Notes: a model not told the origin generated them from the sequence alone. 64,000 bases of DNA from Verticillium longisporum (GCA_019188255.1 JAETXT010000016.1:310001-374000), one strand, 5' to 3'; counted from the first letter of the stretch, positions 45,574 through 58,149 are shown. Numbers and translations: made by a program.

Positions 45574-45943
45574 TCAACTCAGTGGCATGATGACGACGGC
45601 TGAGTGATGCGCCAGTTTTATCTCGGTTTCATCGATGACGGTATACCCTACGTATGCCAGATCGCAACTGTTGCCGCCGACCTCAAACTTGCCGATGATC
45701 AGGAACACGACGCAAGGCGTCTTCACCGCCTCCTCCTGGCTCGAGTCCCGTGTTTCGACATACCGGGCTTCCTTCAGCCCAAACTGAAGGTTTGTTAGCA
45801 TCACGTCGTCTATGACCATGGAAATCACGCACATGTTCGCTAACTGCCTTTTCGACCTCCTCCTTCGATGGCCCGCGGATTTTCTCGTACAGGCCTCGTT
45901 TATCAGTCGGATCCCTGTGTCCGAAGATTGGCATTGCGCGCAA
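45574..45943 (-). pseudogene. Unknown protein fragment, possibly frameshifted
   Basis: Two minus frames appear to be halves of one protein: MPIFGHRDPTDKRGLYEKIRG followed by PSKEEVEKAV, then in the next frame NMCVISMVIDDVMLTNLQFG with a hydrophobic CVVFLIIGKFEVGG and an end at 45574. A single-base shift near 45850 would join them. No family recognised. Codon-like quality of both halves is the only support. Confidence 0.3.
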
Positions 45944-47885
45944 AGAGTCGTCTCGCTTTCCGTCACGACAGAGTGTGAAACGACCGGCCTTCCACAGCCT
46001 CGACTTTTACCTCATTTCACAACGAGGTGGAGAAGTAAGTGCACATGGCTGCGGGGTTCGTCGGCACCGAAGATATTCCGCCCCGACCGTGGACAACGGT
46101 AGGAACGCGGTGGACATTTCAGAGCCTAATCAAAGGCAGATAAGCTCAACTGACAAACGCCTCAAAAATGCGAGCTCGTACACGCGAACTTTCGTGGCTG
46201 AAGCAACGATGCATACATCCCCTTGAGATCTGTTCCCAACTCACCGCATCTAGCCCGGGAATGGTCAGTGAGCTAGCCAACACCTCGTCAGCCACTTCAC
46301 GAAAGCACTCTCTGCTACAGGAGTAGGGAAGCCAGCGACCGAGACCCAACAACCCACCGACCTCCACGTGAAGTGAAGATGCTTGTAAGCCCGACGCCTC
46401 TATGTCCAGCAGTGAAGCTCCTACTGCGTTCGAAATACGGACTGACAGATTACTCTAGACTCCTCTCCCCTTGTGCCGAACGCCGCCCATATTACAATAA
46501 GTCATGCGATTGTCAACCCAGCGCCAGATCCGGCTGGTCTGCTTCGAACAAACATGCTCTCCTGATGTATTCGTATGGCATTGCGAACGGCCACACTCCA
46601 ACTAGCATCCGGGCGTTCCCGGCGGTTTTTCCGATGATGGTAACCCGAAGTTCGCATTCTACAACGAGTGCGTTCAAACACCCGAGCAGCGCTGTCACGG
46701 GCGCAATGGTGATGAATGATGCGTAGACTTTCCACAGGCGCGCCAACACGTCCGGTGTCGCTCGCAGTGCCATGCGTAGGTGTGATGCAGGCGTAGGGTT
46801 CTCATCAGGACAGCCACTTGACTCTGGACCGCCACGAGGCACAGGACCTTCTCCAGGACCTGAGACTTTCACCGAGGCCGAGTTGCATCACCAGGACCCA
46901 GAGCCTTTACTGGGCAGTAGACGTTATTGTTCTTTGATCCACGTTGGTGCACGTTGGGAAGTATCTTTCGCTTCAGTCACATCTCTAAGCTGCATTGAGA
47001 ATTTTAGCACATTACTAGGCTTGATTGGATAACTTCAGTGAATGACTTCAGTGGATTTCGTGTTCTTCGACGTACTTCCGTAGACAGCTTCAGCCTTTGC
47101 TTAAGTTCTGCTTCGTATGTTCCAGCGAGTAATATCAATCCTGGACCTTCTGTGCACCCCCCAGTGAGTTGCCAAGCAGCCAAAGTCTTGGAGCCCGGCT
47201 TTCTACACAATGGCCAGACTCCAGAATTCAAACATGCCTAAATTTGCCTGTATTAGTCACGGCGCTGGTACTGGTGGGCTTAGGACTACATCAAGCACTG
47301 ACGCCTCAGGGGCAGCCGGCCTGTCTTCCATCTGAGTACCGGCGCAACACCCCTCAGCCCATCGTCGAAGTCAGGCGTCATATCGCCGCCTCGAACTGAC
47401 TATGAACGACTGCTCTTCGCTATGATGGTGTGGGACAAGGTGGATATCACCAAGACGCACCATCTCATCATGACATTTATCATAGTCCAGAATTTCTCAG
47501 CCCGGGGGCACTGCAGCACACCAGTGGAGGGCCCCGAATCGGCTGTCGCTTGGTGACATCTCATTGTCGTGGTTCGGGAACTCGGCAACTACTACCGACA
47601 AAGCAGAGGATGGCCTGGACGCTCGATGGTATACGCGTCGCGAGTTGGATAGATGAAATCATGGACCGTTTGCGGGTGTCGTTTAATGCATTCTGGTGAA
47701 AAGCGCTAACTATGGTGTTTAGATAACACCAACGAGGTAAATTGCTTAGTCACTCCCCCGAGTGCCAGTGGCAGATCAAATGCACAAGTGCCCGTGAACC
47801 TCTTGGGACTCATTGGTTCCACATTTGTCTGCTGGACAACCCCACCAAGTTCAACCTAATTCAAAAGCCTCAGGTGGCAGTCGTC
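45944..47885. other. Gene-poor stretch
   Basis: No supported gene. The minus frame 46513-46872 includes a hydrophobic run (VYASFITIAPVTALLGCLNAL) that could be one exon of a membrane protein, but no flanking exons were found. Other frames are short and overlapping. Confidence 0.35.
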
Positions 47886-48732
47886 ATGGCCGCCGAGCCT
47901 CAGACGGAGCTCTTAAGCTCGCTCCAAAGGTGCGATACCAAATGCTCTGCACTTAAGTATGCTTATCCGATAGCCTATTCGTTGAGGGTCTCTACTCCGA
48001 CCTCCTGATTATCTGCGGGGACGACCGGTATAAGGTTCACCGGGCTATCGTATGCCCACGGTCGCGATTCTTCGCTACCGCGTGCAACGGTGTCTTCAAG
48101 GTTGGCATCCCTCCTCTAGTCTCATTTCCCCGCTAACTATGCTCGAGGAGGGAAATACAGGTACTATCTGCCTCGATGATGACGATCCTCTTGCTGTGAA
48201 GCTCATGATACATTACCTCTACCATCTCGACTACCCTCACCAGGACGACGTGGCGCATTCATTCCTCGCAAACACTGAAGACGCCAGCTTCACATTCTCC
48301 GCTCAGGATTCTCCGACCTCAACAGCTCGAGCAAAGGGCAAGAAGAAGAAGAAAGCGCACATGTCTGACATTGAGTCGACTAAGTCGTCAAACCTGACCA
48401 TACATGCGAAAGTGTATGCACTTGCCGAGAAATATGACATCCAGAGTCTGAAGAACACGGCTCTCGAAAAGTTCAAGGGGGATGCGGAGCTGTCTTGGAT
48501 GTCTCCTGACTTTCTGCGGGCAACGGAGGAAGTGTATACGTCAACAATAGTCCAGGATCGAGCCATGAGGGACGTAGTCCTCGAAACATTCGCCAAGCAT
48601 CCAAGTCTGTTGGATACGAAGCCGGCACAGAACATTGTCCGTAGCCTTGACCTCTGTTACGATCTGATGATGCGATTTCGCGCGCTTTCCATGCCAGCTA
48701 AGTTTTCTTTTGGGGCCACAAACTGGCCATAG
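47886..48732 (+). CDS. BTB/POZ domain protein, three exons
   Basis: Exons 47886-47929, 47974-48100 and 48148-48732; introns 47930-47973 (GTGCGA..ATAG) and 48101-48147 (GTTGGC..GCTAAC..CGAG). The spliced CDS is 756 bp, 251 residues. The BTB fold is evident: LFVEGLYSDLLIICGDDRYKVHRAIVCPRSRFFATACN, then ICLDDDDPLAVKLMIHYLYHLDY. The C-terminal half is the usual helical extension (NLTIHAKVYALAEKYDIQSLKNTALEKF) of fungal BTB proteins, with a lysine-rich insert (KGKKKKKAH) that may be a nuclear localisation signal. BTB domains dimerise and often act as Cullin-3 adaptors, but the fungal family is largely uncharacterised. Confidence 0.88.
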
Positions 48733-51370
48733 TGATCACTGGTTGGTTGCCGTCGCAGCGCATCGCGGTTACCCCGGGCTCGTACCTCAGGAGACATGCT
48801 GTGGAGGAGAACTCTCAACGGATGTGCTTAGACAGACGCCCAGCTCGTGGCGAGAGGGGGTCATGAGTACTTCCGCCTTCATTCTTTCGGTCGGCGATGA
48901 CAGTCTATCTGTGCCTTGTATGGCTAGTGGAAGAAGCCATCTAAGGCAGTTTTAGGGTTTTGCGTACAGTCTTCTACAGCTGTCGGGGCGGACCCAAGCG
49001 TTTCTGATCTTGCGGGCGATTGGTCACCGGATGCCCAGGCAGTCCATGATACGACCTTGCTGAGAGCATGATCAACACCGAGCTGGTGCAAATATGACGC
49101 GGCTCTCGGTAGAGAGTCTCAGTAGAGAGCACTCCTGAACGTTGAGGATTGACCAAGGCTGCGTTGAGGGTCATCTCTTGAGCTTCATCGCCAGACATGG
49201 CCAGGTCAGTGAATGCATGTAACGACCAGCGAAGTGGGAGTCGTGCTGAGGCTCCTCCTCGTTGTCGTCATAGCATGTCATCACGTCATCATGTTGAGAT
49301 GTCAACACTATGTCTGGATCAGTGGGGTCTTCTTGACAGGAACTCCGTTCCTTGCCACTCTATTAACAGTGTCGGAGGACATTATATGCCCGGCCCAAGC
49401 AGGTACTTCCGATGATGCTGGTCTTCAGTTATTTTGACGCCTTTGACTAATTGTTATCATCTCTCTAGCTGTATTGATAGCCAGCCACTGAAGTTTGGTC
49501 TGTCAAATGACGAGGACAATTTGCACGGCTGGTTGACGACCGTGAACTACATGGATTATACCCGGTTCACCGTGTCCCTTAGTGTGAAAGCCTAGAGTGT
49601 GACATCGGTCGATACACTAGCGAGACCACAAGGGTTGCTTTGTTGGGTCTGCTACACAGGCAGCATTCGCTCGTAGTCCATCCATTCGTACCCAATGAAA
49701 CTACATAATCGTGGTTTGGTCTTTTGCATTCTGTAAGAGATATGCACCGATGAATACAGAGATAGCCAAGGACTGGTTCTGACTCATCGGCAGGCTAGTC
49801 CCCCTACTTTGGTCCCCTGAAACACGTGAAGTCTTCCTGTGTGCTGCTGGCACGAACTTGCCTGGCATCCCGTGTCAGCTTGCCTCACATTCCTTGTCGC
49901 CAATGCAGCATGATATGCGGTGTAGAAGAGTTTACATTAACGACTAGTGATACATTGGTATCAGCCCAGCTTGTGACCCTTCTGTCAGGTGGCCCCAGAG
50001 GGCTCTTTGAGGGCCCTGGGACCACGGGAGCGGGCATATAAGGGCTGCTGAGGGCCATACTTCAGATAATTTCAACCCCCTGTCTACAGTGACGATAGAC
50101 TGCGGAGTCTGCAATGTGAGTCAGCACCTCGCGATGTGCAAGGCCAGCAGATCTAATAGAGACCTACCCCTTGACAACTAGTCCTCCTAGACTATGGGCG
50201 ACGAATAGGATGGGCCGTGACGCCGAAGTGATTCAGTTGGAGCAGGGTGCTGTGGAACGACGATGCGATATCGTCGAGGTTCTGAAAGCCTTTGCCGTGT
50301 GCTACGGTCGATTGATACCCGTAAGTCATTGCCCGCGTGATTGGCTGGGTGGATGTCTCAGAGGTGAGATTGTATGGCAGGGAATCTCGCAGCCACATAT
50401 GATCTCCTCCCCTTTCTTTGAACGAGCCGAATGCATGGCCGCCAAGGCCCGAAATTGCGACAACACCGACAGGGCCAGCGTAAAGTAAAAGGGGTTGTTC
50501 AGTCATAACATCTTACTCAACCTTATAATTCTCTGCAGCTGGCGCAAAGAGAGTTGACATGACGAAAAGCTCGTCATCCAGCTCAAGGTATTGAGGGCGC
50601 GAGGGTTGCCCCTCGGGTGGCCTTGGTAGGATGATGCGTCATGGTTCGCTCACCATCGTTTGCGACAGAATAGGGGTCCCTCGAAAGGCCATTGTGCCTG
50701 ACTGTGTACGTCCATGTATTTCGTGGGCAAGCGACTCGGGGGTCGGTGTAAGCGAGGTATCGTGGTCTGTCAAGAATGACTGCAGTCCGTCGACATCCCA
50801 TGTAAGAGGTAAGCCTCGGATTCGAAAGGCCTTGCTGCTGCGTTAAGGTGGCTGCCACTCCATGGATCCACCAGATGCTGTTAGCATTACTCAGTCGTCA
50901 GAACCCAGTTGTCAGAACCCAAGGGTGATGATCGCGGGGATGAAGCTGGGGTTCGTTGAACTAACTAGCCTCGGGTAGATCCATAGTTCCTATCGGATGG
51001 CTCGTGCTTGCGATGACGTCGGCAACGATCGCGTGGCAAAGCCACCTACAGATGGCGGGATACTCGGGCAGACAAATTCTTGATTCTGAGTCTTTTCCAG
51101 ATATTGTGAATTTGGTTGATTCCTGGCGCGCTGCGGAAGATGCAAAGCCCTCAAGACCATACCGTGGTCACGGAACAAGAGGTGAAATCGCAAGGCTGTG
51201 ACGTGGGTCCAGGGTCACGTGCTATGTCCAACCTGATATTGGGGCTGGGAGCATGGACAGAGCCACAGCCATAGCCACTCACGTATGGTCCGTCCCGCTG
51301 ATTGTGAAGGCTGTCACCATGCTTGGTCCTTGCCAATGTGGCATCGGCATTTCCGTCGAAACAGCTCACC
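48733..51370. other. Gene-poor stretch
   Basis: No supported gene or repeat. Open frames (for example 50171-50488 plus and 50192-50506 minus) overlap each other and have no domains. Confidence 0.45.
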
Positions 51371-52042
51371 ATGGCTCAGAACCTCGCAGCTTCGCAGCAC
51401 GAGCAGATTCATGCTATGTTTCAGAGCGGAGCGCTAACTAACCGTGGCATGGCTAGCATCGCCAAGCTTACTGAGCTGTTCATTCGGCGGATCCGATCGA
51501 ACATTCACTGTTTTGGTTCGACCAAGGTGCCAGCGAACCGCGCCGGCGGCCGACCGAACAGTATCTCTCCACCGATGCTCGTTGCCTTCCTCGACCGCTT
51601 AATCGAGAACCTGATTATGCACCCTATGAGATTGCCTCATTCCTGTGTCCAGGTGGTCCGGTTCCACCGCTGTCGACGACACCACATTCTGCCTGCTTAT
51701 GCTCAAGACGGAATTCTTCTGGCGAATGTGTATCAAGGGTCCACGGACAGTGCCGCGTTCAAAGGTTTCATTGAGCAGCTATTGCCCCATTGCGGTCCGT
51801 GGCCAGAGTCGAAATCTGTTCTCCTGATGGACAACGCCTCATTTCACCATTCGGACAGGATAGAGGAGCTATGCCTGGTTGCTGGAGTGAGGCTTCTTTA
51901 TCTACCCCCGTATTCACCAGACTTAAACCCAGTTGAAAAGTTCTTCCCCGAATTCAAGGGCTTCATCAAGCGGCGATGGCAGCGACATGAAGGCCTTCTT
52001 CATCGAGATTTTAGGGATTTCCTGGAGTGGTGTGACCATTGA
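51371..52042 (+). pseudogene. Tc1/mariner-type (DDE) transposase, internal deletion
   Basis: The ATG at 51371 begins a 223-residue ORF. The N-terminus looks like the helix-turn-helix part of Tc1/mariner or IS630-type transposases (LTNRGMASIAKLTELFIRRI, then a basic GGRPNSISP linker). The second half is the C-terminal part of the DDE_3 catalytic domain: ILPAYAQDGILLANVYQGSTD, the second catalytic Asp in SVLLMDNASFHH, and YLPPYSPDLNPVEKFFPEFKGFIK with the third acidic residue. Relatives are about 330-350 residues. About 110 residues, including the first catalytic Asp (usually in VDE..), are missing between LIENLIMHP and VVRFHR, without a frameshift, so the protein cannot be catalytic. Terminal inverted repeats were not convincingly found. 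Confidence 0.75.
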
Positions 52043-52433
52043 GCGCGGATACAACCAAAGACTACCCAGAGTTGCAACAGCATAACTACAGGCTCACCTT
52101 ATCGGCGAGATCTCACACACGGAGACGTTCCGGGTCGAGTTCATAGCACGACTCTCGTATATGAAGAATCACGGACTCCCCTTCTGCAACTTGACGCTAA
52201 TTATTCTCCCTTCTTCATCAGAAGCGGCGTTGATGTGTTACGTTCCGTCTTCGTGGCTGGATAAAGTGGGGGAGCGGGGTGGAGGCGAGAACACGTGTTA
52301 GCCCCCGATCCACTCAGGCCGCTAACATGATTGATGCCTGACCACTCCATCGGATGGTACGAAGGTTGTCTTATTTGACTGCACACGTGAAGTTTTCTGA
52401 TCAGAACAACGAGACGGCTTTTTGCAAAGCATC

Positions 52434-52916
52434 ATGAGCCATATCCCGATGGTTCCAAATCTGCCAGCGTCGCCGCGGCTTCCCGACAGCACGCTTGCAT
52501 CACCCCGTGACGAAGGTACAAGCCATACGCCCACCCTGAATGCCGCATATCAAACCGAACCACCACGCCTCTCCAACAGCCCGGCCGCAACGCTCGATGA
52601 CTCAGTTTCTTGCAATACAGCCTCTACCACTAGTCGGAAGCATGCCATGCGGGACATCAAACAAGGCAGGGACTCTGTGGTCTTCCACGTGACAATATTC
52701 GAGGATCAAGAACTATCTGCCGAGCGACTAGACGTCGAGGAAGGGTCCTGGAATGTCAATGGCGCACTGGACAGTGGAAACGTCAAACTGCTCCTAGAAA
52801 GTCTGAACAGGAGTAGACAGACAGCTTCTACCGGCCCCGCTACGTCGCCCACAGAGTCTAGGACATCGAGTTTTACTGGCAGTGGGCGGACTATCAAGCC
52901 TAGAGGATCTGTTTGA
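52434..52916 (+). CDS. Hypothetical Ser/Pro/Thr-rich protein
   Basis: ATG-initiated ORF of 160 residues ending 19 bp before the convergent STAND-type gene. It is rich in Ser, Pro and Thr at both ends, with a more ordered centre (DSVVFHVTIFEDQELSAERLDVEEGSW). Probably mostly disordered; no family recognised. It may be a chance ORF. Confidence 0.35.
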   Translation: MSHIPMVPNLPASPRLPDSTLASPRDEGTSHTPTLNAAYQTEPPRLSNSPAATLDDSVSCNTASTTSRKHAMRDIKQGRDSVVFHVTIFEDQELSAERLDVEEGSWNVNGALDSGNVKLLLESLNRSRQTASTGPATSPTESRTSSFTGSGRTIKPRGSV

Positions 52917-52935
52917 GTAACCTGAGAAAACATGC

Positions 52936-54089
52936 CTACCTTGGTTTCTGCCGTTGCAAAAACTCACGAACTGTCGCGGGAGTCGATGACATAACCACTT
53001 GCCTTGCCCCATCGCCCAGGCTGACTCGCCGGACTTCAAATAGTTGATCGCGTGACGTGATCAGCATCTGCTCCCCCTCAACACCGATGTCTACGTCTTC
53101 CACAACGTGAACTCGACTCGATGTCGCTTGCTCAGAAGCACGCTGCAGGACAGCTAGGCACTGCTCCACACTTTCGGACTGGGCAGCAAGTCGCCGCGCA
53201 TTGTTCTGAGTCGCATTCACCGAGCAAGGAGGCACTTGCATGGAGCGTTCGGCCTGCTCTATTTTTGTACGGAGGTGAAGCCGTAGGTCATCGCTGCACT
53301 TTCGCAGTGCGAAGAGAGTCATAATTTCTGCCAGGCTGAGTTCTCGGGAGAGCTGTCTGGTCTGAGTACCTTTGTTGGGCGGTTCCACTTTCGGGAGAGA
53401 ATTGTGGCTCGTTTCATCGAGCAGAGCTAGGCCCTGGGCGCATATGTCGAGGCATTTCTCTGTGCTCGTTCGCTCCCGCTCAAACCATTCCCTCTCCCTT
53501 TCCGTTGGCATTGGGCCACCGGGTGGGGTAAGACTCTGTAACTTCATGTTGATCTCCTCCAAATGAAGTGTCAAGTCGTGCGTTGTAGCGTCTACCATGG
53601 CCTTGTATTCGTTGAGGGCTGTACGAGTGATCTTGCTGGAGCGTCTGAAGTGCCTGTTAGTTGATAGTCACGCGTTAAATATCGGGTCTCTTACAAGGTG
53701 GCGTCGGCGAGCGTGATGGATATTGTAGATTTGTACCCAGCCAACATTTCGGTAAACCCCCTGATGTCATTGTCCATATATCTCAGCCGCACCCAGTCAC
53801 GAATGCTAGGCCTAGCGCCGTTGGAATTGGCTGTGCATTTGTCGACCAGTGCCTTGAATTCGTCACAGACCTGACTGCATTGGCGCAACGGGAGTGTAAG
53901 CGGCATAAAGAATGTCGCCTCCTCTACCACGGCTTCACAGAGAGAGCGGAGGACGCCGTCGAGGCTGGCGAGCTCATCTTGCATTTGTCGAACTGCACGG
54001 GGGTTGTCTCGGAAGCTTTGCACTGTGTTATAGAGCGCCTTTGTTGATTGCGCCGCAACGGCGAGAATGCCAATCACCTCTGCCATCAT
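52936..54089 (-). CDS. STAND-type N-terminal domain protein, two exons
   Basis: Exon 1 is 53695-54089, intron 53654-53694 (41 bp, GTAAGA..CTAAC..AG), exon 2 52936-53653; the frame is kept and the product has about 370 residues. The N-terminus (MAEVIGILAVAAQSTKALYNTVQSFRD..) matches the fungal N-terminal domain of STAND proteins (PF17111 group). A long helical middle follows, rich in Arg/Glu (EREREWFERERTSTEKC). The tail has two related segments, HVVEDVDIGVEGEQMLITSRD and RRVSLGDGARQVVMSST, a pattern seen in stand-alone fungal members. There is no NACHT or effector domain. The C-terminus is clearly paralogous to the partial gene at 63617-64000. It may be a stand-alone adaptor or decoy of the NLR network, which is inference. 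A second ATG lies one codon downstream. Confidence 0.78.
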
Positions 54090-55058
54090 TCACTAGGCGA
54101 AACTCTAACCAAAGCTCTGGTGTTGCGCGGCGCGGGGTGGACAGCATCAAATGTCAGGGCGGGGTTTTTGGTGGACAAGTGGGCGTCACGTGATACTCCA
54201 CACGAATGTCCAAGGCCCTCTCAGGCAATCGACGTATGGTCCATCTTAGGCTCTAGGGCATCGCCGACGATGTTAACATAGCCATCCTGATGTACTACCC
54301 CATTTTCACCACGAGGATCTGCCCCTTACATACACGTGGTCAGATTTAACAATGCTACACGGATTTCGCGGCATGCCTAATCGAACAAACTTAGGCTTTG
54401 TCTTCGGCCTAGCTGCCAACTGCCCACGTCGTTCATGATCAACTTTCATAGACCCGCCACCGCGCCCGAGATGGTGTCCAACAAAACCTCAATAGACCGT
54501 TTCTCCACGTCATATCTTGAACTAATTGTAAGCTAAGGAAAGCGATGTGGGGGAATCTTGCGCCTAATGGCGCGCGCAGGAGCTGGTGCCACCAGACGAA
54601 TAACAATAACCTTCGCAGACATACCAGTCTCTGCCAACAAAGACTCCGGATCAATGACGGCTAGATGCTCAAGCTCGGACGACTAGCTCCCGTTTGTAAC
54701 CCCCCTGCGTGCTGACGATAGCTAGTATGGCGAATTTCGCGTCGTTTTGATTGCGCTGTATACTAGTTAGCGTCAAGTCTTTGGTTTCTGGTGTACCATC
54801 TAATAAAGTGACGCGAACACGAGTCTCCTTGACCACATTCGAAGTCCGGGGATGGACGATAATGTGATGAAAGTCCTAATCAATGATACATACCATAGCC
54901 AACAATCCATGTCTCGACATTGTATAGCTACTCATGGAGACTCAGTGCGTGCGCTCGATAATGCGATGACAGTCCTTGAAATGCACATCGCGCGCAGACC
55001 TCGTATATTATGGTACGAGTGATGTAAGGCCAGGATAGCGCTGTTCTTCGTGTGACAA
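54090..55058. other. Intergenic, possibly decayed patatin 3' part
   Basis: No gene supported. If the patatin gene was once full length, its 3' part would lie here on the minus strand, but I cannot recognise the catalytic Asp region. Confidence 0.4.
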
Positions 55059-55621
55059 TCAAGCCAGATTGCTCATGAATAGTACGATGTGCTGTACGGA
55101 CACCTTGCACCCGCGGCCTTGGCCGTCATCGAACGGTGCATTTGGCGGTAAACCGCGGCTGGCGAGGATTTTGAGGACGGCATCCTTCAGCTTGCCCGAG
55201 TCGAATCGTGGTGTTAGATTACCGTGTGAGCCAATGGGAAATTTCCGTCGAGGCTTGGTGAAGACATCGACGGATAGCTCATTGTAGGCCGTGATGCACT
55301 CGTCCACGCCCATCTCCAGCCGCCCGAGCATGATCGCGATCAACCTGTTCCCGTCAGTCTGTCATACCAACGAGACGCAGTGTTCACATACCCTCCCGTG
55401 CTGGTGCCGCCGATCAGATCGAAAATGTCACACGGCTTGACAACATCGAGACCGCTCATCGCACGCGTGTGGTTGAGCTCGTCCATCACGCCCTTCAGCA
55501 CGTGCAGCGTCGACAGCCCGCGGACGCCGCCACCATCAAGCGACAGCAGGCAGAGGCCAGTTGTATCGATGGGATTGGCATCGCCGCCCACTGTCTCGCG
55601 TGCAGCGAGTGCCTGGTCCAT
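55059..55621 (-). pseudogene. Patatin-like phospholipase, truncated
   Basis: ATG at 55621 (MDQALAARETV..). Exon 1 (55392-55621) has the oxyanion-hole glycine motif CLLSLDGGGVRGLSTL and the start of the nucleophile elbow GTSTGG. The intron 55345-55391 (GTATGT..ACAG) leads to exon 2 with LIAIMLGRLEMGVDECITAY and KLKDAVLKILASRGL, ending around GCKV at 55104-55059, after which the frame stops. Patatins are acyl hydrolases with a Ser-Asp dyad. The Asp (DG[GA]) region and most of the C-terminal half are missing. In fungi, patatins occur as N-terminal effector domains of NLRs or next to them. Either a truncated relic or a gene whose later exons I cannot see. Confidence 0.7.
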
Positions 55622-56365
55622 AGTTAGTTCGCGATGGGAGGTGATGATATGCCGCAAGTTTGAATTGCTCGTCCAAGGAAGAACTGTGCTGTAGTGATGC
55701 CAATTGTGAAGTTGGAACGAGGGAAAGACGGGAATTCTTACGGCAAGCGCTCATGCTTCGCTGAGGCCTCCATGCGTCGCTGGGGCCTCCAATCAGAACA
55801 GGCAGCCCAGTCGACTCTCTATGGCTGCGCGAGACAGCAGACATGGACGCCAATCAATGCTCGCGGCATGCAAGCCCGCCAAGTCCAGAACATATCGTCT
55901 GCATGCAATAGCACGCCAGTAAGACTACGAACCGTCATCCTGGAGGCAGCCATGACAGCCAGCGTCCTTGTCGAAGTCGCTTCCGTGGTATCCTGGATCA
56001 TGGCGGCTTACATGCAGCTGGAAACCAAGAGCGGCATGCATTTGCATGGCGATTCCGTTGTCCAAGATTGAGGGGCTGCTGACGAAGACGATCTGTCCCC
56101 ACTTGTCACGTGGAAACACACTCATTATCAGGTGACTGGCATTCAGGTCGTCGCTCGTCTTGACAACTAGCTACGCCTGTCCAGCAGCAGTCGAAGGGCT
56201 CGGCGAGGACCCAAACAGGCTGTCAGAGTCCGCAGGCATTCCGAATGCCAGGCAGGTGCTTTCAGCGACCTCGATACCCGGGGTCTGGGTGGCAACACGG
56301 TGGCGGGCCATTGTCGGATGGTGATGATGACGGTGGCGAGACCTATCGAAATGGAGCCTAGAGTC
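55622..56365. other. Intergenic
   Basis: Between the patatin remnant and ssn8. No gene recognised; the plus frame 55694-56071 has no features. Confidence 0.4.
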
Positions 56366-57404
56366 CTACTTGTCGAGCCCGCGTGCCTTGACGAAGCGGT
56401 TGAGCTGCTCCCTAGTGAGCTTATCCTGGTACTGCTCGTGGCACTTGTAGAAGGAAATGAGCTCCTGTGTGCAGTCGACCATGGCGGCGATGTCGATATC
56501 GCTCTCGGCCAGCCAGACGCCGAAGCGCTGCACGCGGCCGATGCGGGCTTCAGGCTGCTTCTCCTTGTTTTCGGCGGGGCTCGGCGTCGGCGGTCCGCCG
56601 GGCATTGGAAAGACGCCTGGCCGGCGGCCCTGCGCCTGCGACTGTGTCAGGGCGGCCGTGACGGCGGCGATGCCGGAGGTGGTCGTCGACTGGGTGACGC
56701 CTGCGGACGTCCGGAGGACGAGGGCGAGGAGGATGGCTGTCAGCGCGATGGTATATGGCGAGAAGAGCAGCGGCAGGTCGGTCATGTAGTGGTCATTGAT
56801 GATGGACCCGGCGAGGGCCGTGTCCTCCGGAGTCAGAGACGCGTCGCCCTGGAACCCGGTCAGGGTGCGGTAGGGCTGGTGGACGATGAGCTGCGAGCTC
56901 ATCTCGCTGATGAGGAAGAACTCGCACTCGCCGAGCTTGGACGTGCCGAGGGAGACAAAGTCGGGCCACAACGAGCAGGCCTCTCTGACGATCAGCCGGA
57001 TGTGCTGCGAGCACTCCTCCATTTTACAGGAGAGGTAGACGGCCGTCGCGATGACGAGGTAGATATTCGTGCGCCGTATCTCGATCTTGGTGTAGAAGCG
57101 CTTGATGTAGACCTGCGCCGTCGCCATGGCCTGCTGGCGGACGCCGAGCCGCTTGCCGAGTCGGTTGATCTCTGGAGGGAGCGCGCAAGTTAGTTTGAGG
57201 GATTTCGCATCAGATTGGCATGATGAGGCGCAATGACTGAGAACGTTGGTTGAAGTAGATGTTCAGATGGCGCACCTGGGGCAGGGGGAACAGCTGGACG
57301 AGCTCGGCATTCTCGTCCTCGAGCTTCTGGCGCATCGCGGCCAAGCCATCTTTGGTAAATTGCCAGTAGCGCCGCTGGGTCGAGTCCCAGAAATTGGCGG
57401 CCAT
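56366..57404 (-). CDS. ssn8: Cyclin C-type subunit of the Mediator kinase module
   Basis: Exon 1 57245-57404, intron 57172-57244 (73 bp, GTTCTC..CTAAC..CCAG), exon 2 56366-57171; 321 residues, the usual family length. The N-terminus MAANFWDSTQRRYWQFTKDGL..MRQKLEDENAELVQLFPLPQVRHLNIYFNQ is diagnostic of fungal SSN8/cyclin C. The cyclin fold continues with QQAMATAQVYIKRFY, RRTNIYLVIATAVYLSCKMEE, TSKLGECEFFLISEM and a second cyclin repeat. It binds the Ssn3/CDK8 kinase in the CDK8 module of Mediator, which represses or tunes RNA polymerase II transcription in the nucleus. Gene intact; GC-rich third positions create a long antisense frame that is a shadow. This is a core, single-copy gene and a useful synteny anchor. 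Confidence 0.95.
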
Positions 57405-58149
57405 GTCACCTCATGGACATGGTCATTCGAAGCAGGCGCCTCTCGGTCCAAGGAATCGAGCGGCAGAAACGATGTTTGATCGTTCGTGGGGTATGAATGA
57501 TGGCCGGCTGCCGACGTCGAGAGTCGGCCGACGCCAACACAGGAGACCAAGACCAGTTTGGTTAGTCAGCATCGCGACGCAGGGCATATCACCTGCTGGG
57601 TGCCCTGTCCCTTATTGTTCAGATCTACATGATTAACCCTTCACGTGGTTTACTTCCTGAGTGACATTCGACTTCTCGCCTTCCTCAAATAGATCGCAGC
57701 TATGCATGACCATCGATTTCTAGTAATTGGACAAGACCGATAGATGCAGAGAGGAGCATGCGCTCGGATATTCGTCCGTCTCAGGTTGTCAGCATTAGGT
57801 ACGTGCCTCAAAAAACTAGATGGTCACAGAGAGAATAGGAATGCTCCAAAAGGTGTCCAAATAATTCTTCAATTTCTGTCTTGGCCTGTGCACATGGCCA
57901 AAACGTCCTTCTCAAAGCACAAAAGCTTTCTCGAAACTGTGCTTCAACTCACTAAGCAGGCTTTTCCCATTTTGTTTTACCCTCCCTGAAATGGAGACCC
58001 CCCAATCCATGCCCGTTCATTTGCAACAATGTGACCTGGAAAAGTGATACAAAAAGCAAAAGCTGAGTGTTCCTCTTCTGCTTTGGTTTTCGTTCTGGTC
58101 GCTTACATGCCGTTGGCCTTCTCCTCCAAAATAAAGATGACACTGAGTG
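57405..58149. other. Promoter side of ssn8; intergenic
   Basis: No gene. A minus-strand frame to 57989 has no features. The far end borders the isopropylmalate synthase remnant. Confidence 0.45.

Noticed and set aside
51216..52149. 9-bp inverted match CGTGCTATG / CATAGCACG flanking the transposase
   Set aside because: Too short, no TA target duplication beside it, and it is not at symmetrical distances expected of terminal inverted repeats.
56300..57193. 297-codon plus-strand frame across ssn8
   Set aside because: It is the antisense shadow of a GC3-rich, clearly identified cyclin gene; the composition is just codon periodicity.
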